Assembly (NCBI RefSeq): GCF_003950515.1
Contig: NZ_NGJS01000008.1
Span: 50,854 to 114,853, forward strand
Length of the DNA stretch: 64,000 nt
From: Vagococcus vulneris
Lineage (GTDB): Bacteria; Bacillota; Bacilli; Lactobacillales; Vagococcaceae
Direction: 5' to 3'
Numbering within the stretch: the stretch's first letter is position 1; each line of letters opens with the position of its first letter. Positions 63,959 to 64,000 of this stretch are shown here, one piece after another. Position numbers and translations under genes: made by a program. Below the pieces are notes generated by a model, which did no database searches, was not told the DNA's origin, and saw only the letters and a list, made by a program, of their open reading frames with translations.

Positions 63959-64000
63959 ATGAAAAAGGACAATCAAAGTTTATCACACACAACATGGAAA
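63959..64000 (+). CDS. tnpA: IS200-type transposase TnpA, N-terminal part
   Basis: The first 14 codons read MKKDNQSLSHTTWK, matching the N-terminus of IS200-family TnpA (a Y1 HUH single-strand transposase). AGGAGG lies seven bases before the ATG but is folded into a stem. The gene is cut by the window end, so the HUH and tyrosine motifs and intactness cannot be judged. Confidence 0.85.
   Translation, partial: MKKDNQSLSHTTWK

Larger units (their letters stand above)
63838..64000 (+). mobile_element. IS200/IS605-type insertion sequence, left end
   Basis: The element starts with a subterminal hairpin, AACCACCTGC (63838-63847) and GCGGGTGGTT (63851-63860) around TAT, the type recognised by single-strand TnpA transposases. 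A long 5' leader and the first codons of tnpA follow. The element runs off the window, so its right end and target cannot be seen. There are no terminal inverted repeats, as expected for this family. Confidence 0.85.

Overview
The window is a 64 kb piece of a low-GC Gram-positive chromosome. AT-rich codon use, AGGAGG ribosome binding sites, frequent TTG and GTG starts, ricT, yabA, ezrA, rpoE (delta) and darA all point to Firmicutes. A lipoprotein-rich, non-sporulating gene set, a type B L31 protein in the rho locus, an Lsa-type ABC-F protein and a YwfO-like HD protein fit the Lactobacillales. My best guess is Enterococcaceae (Vagococcus- or Enterococcus-like); this is an inference from gene content and was not tested by search.

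Layout. 1-5 kb: galU, a nucleoid-associated protein gene and a Ca/Mn P-type ATPase gene behind a yybP-ykoY manganese riboswitch. 5-8.5 kb (minus strand): a three-gene envelope-stress-like module matching B. subtilis ydjI, ydjG and ydjH, but without pspA. 8.6-15.5 kb: the replication and recombination cluster dnaX-ebfC-recR-tmk-darA-holB-ricT-yabA-rsmI. 15.5-19.3 kb: a long coiled-coil protein and a secreted two-domain GH73 glucosaminidase whose second domain has lost its catalytic glutamate. 19.4-21.5 kb: xpt-pbuX under a guanine riboswitch. 21.5-26 kb: an accessory-looking cassette of a divergent PurK-like ATP-grasp protein, a GntR regulator, an aldo/keto reductase and a two-gene ABC transporter. 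26-30 kb: guaC, then a HAD phosphatase, an HD hydrolase and lipL on the minus strand. 30.3-42.6 kb: ywiB, rpoE, a DUF1622 membrane protein, an aldehyde dehydrogenase, fba, murA2, rho, rpmE2, nadE, an LTA-synthase-like enzyme, a TtcA-like protein and an orphan nucleoside-type lipoprotein. 42.6-44.5 kb (minus strand): an lsa-type ABC-F gene with an upstream leader peptide and attenuator. 44.5-49.7 kb: the rimP-nusA-ylxR-ylxQ-infB-rbfA operon behind a leader terminator. 49.9-63.8 kb: catE-like, rodA-like (minus), metNIQ, photolyase, thrC, DUF72, HAD, MazG-like, aspartokinase (minus), ezrA and a 52-residue membrane protein. The window ends inside the left end of an IS200-type element.

How it works together. 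Most genes are core housekeeping for DNA replication, translation, purine salvage, cell wall and division. Much of the interest lies in RNA-level control: two riboswitches, an antibiotic-responsive-type attenuator before the ABC-F gene, and leader terminators before rimP, murA2, guaC and possibly ezrA. dnaX also carries a slippery heptamer followed at once by a -1 frame stop, which could yield a short gamma-like product. No rRNA, tRNA, CRISPR array or prophage was seen.
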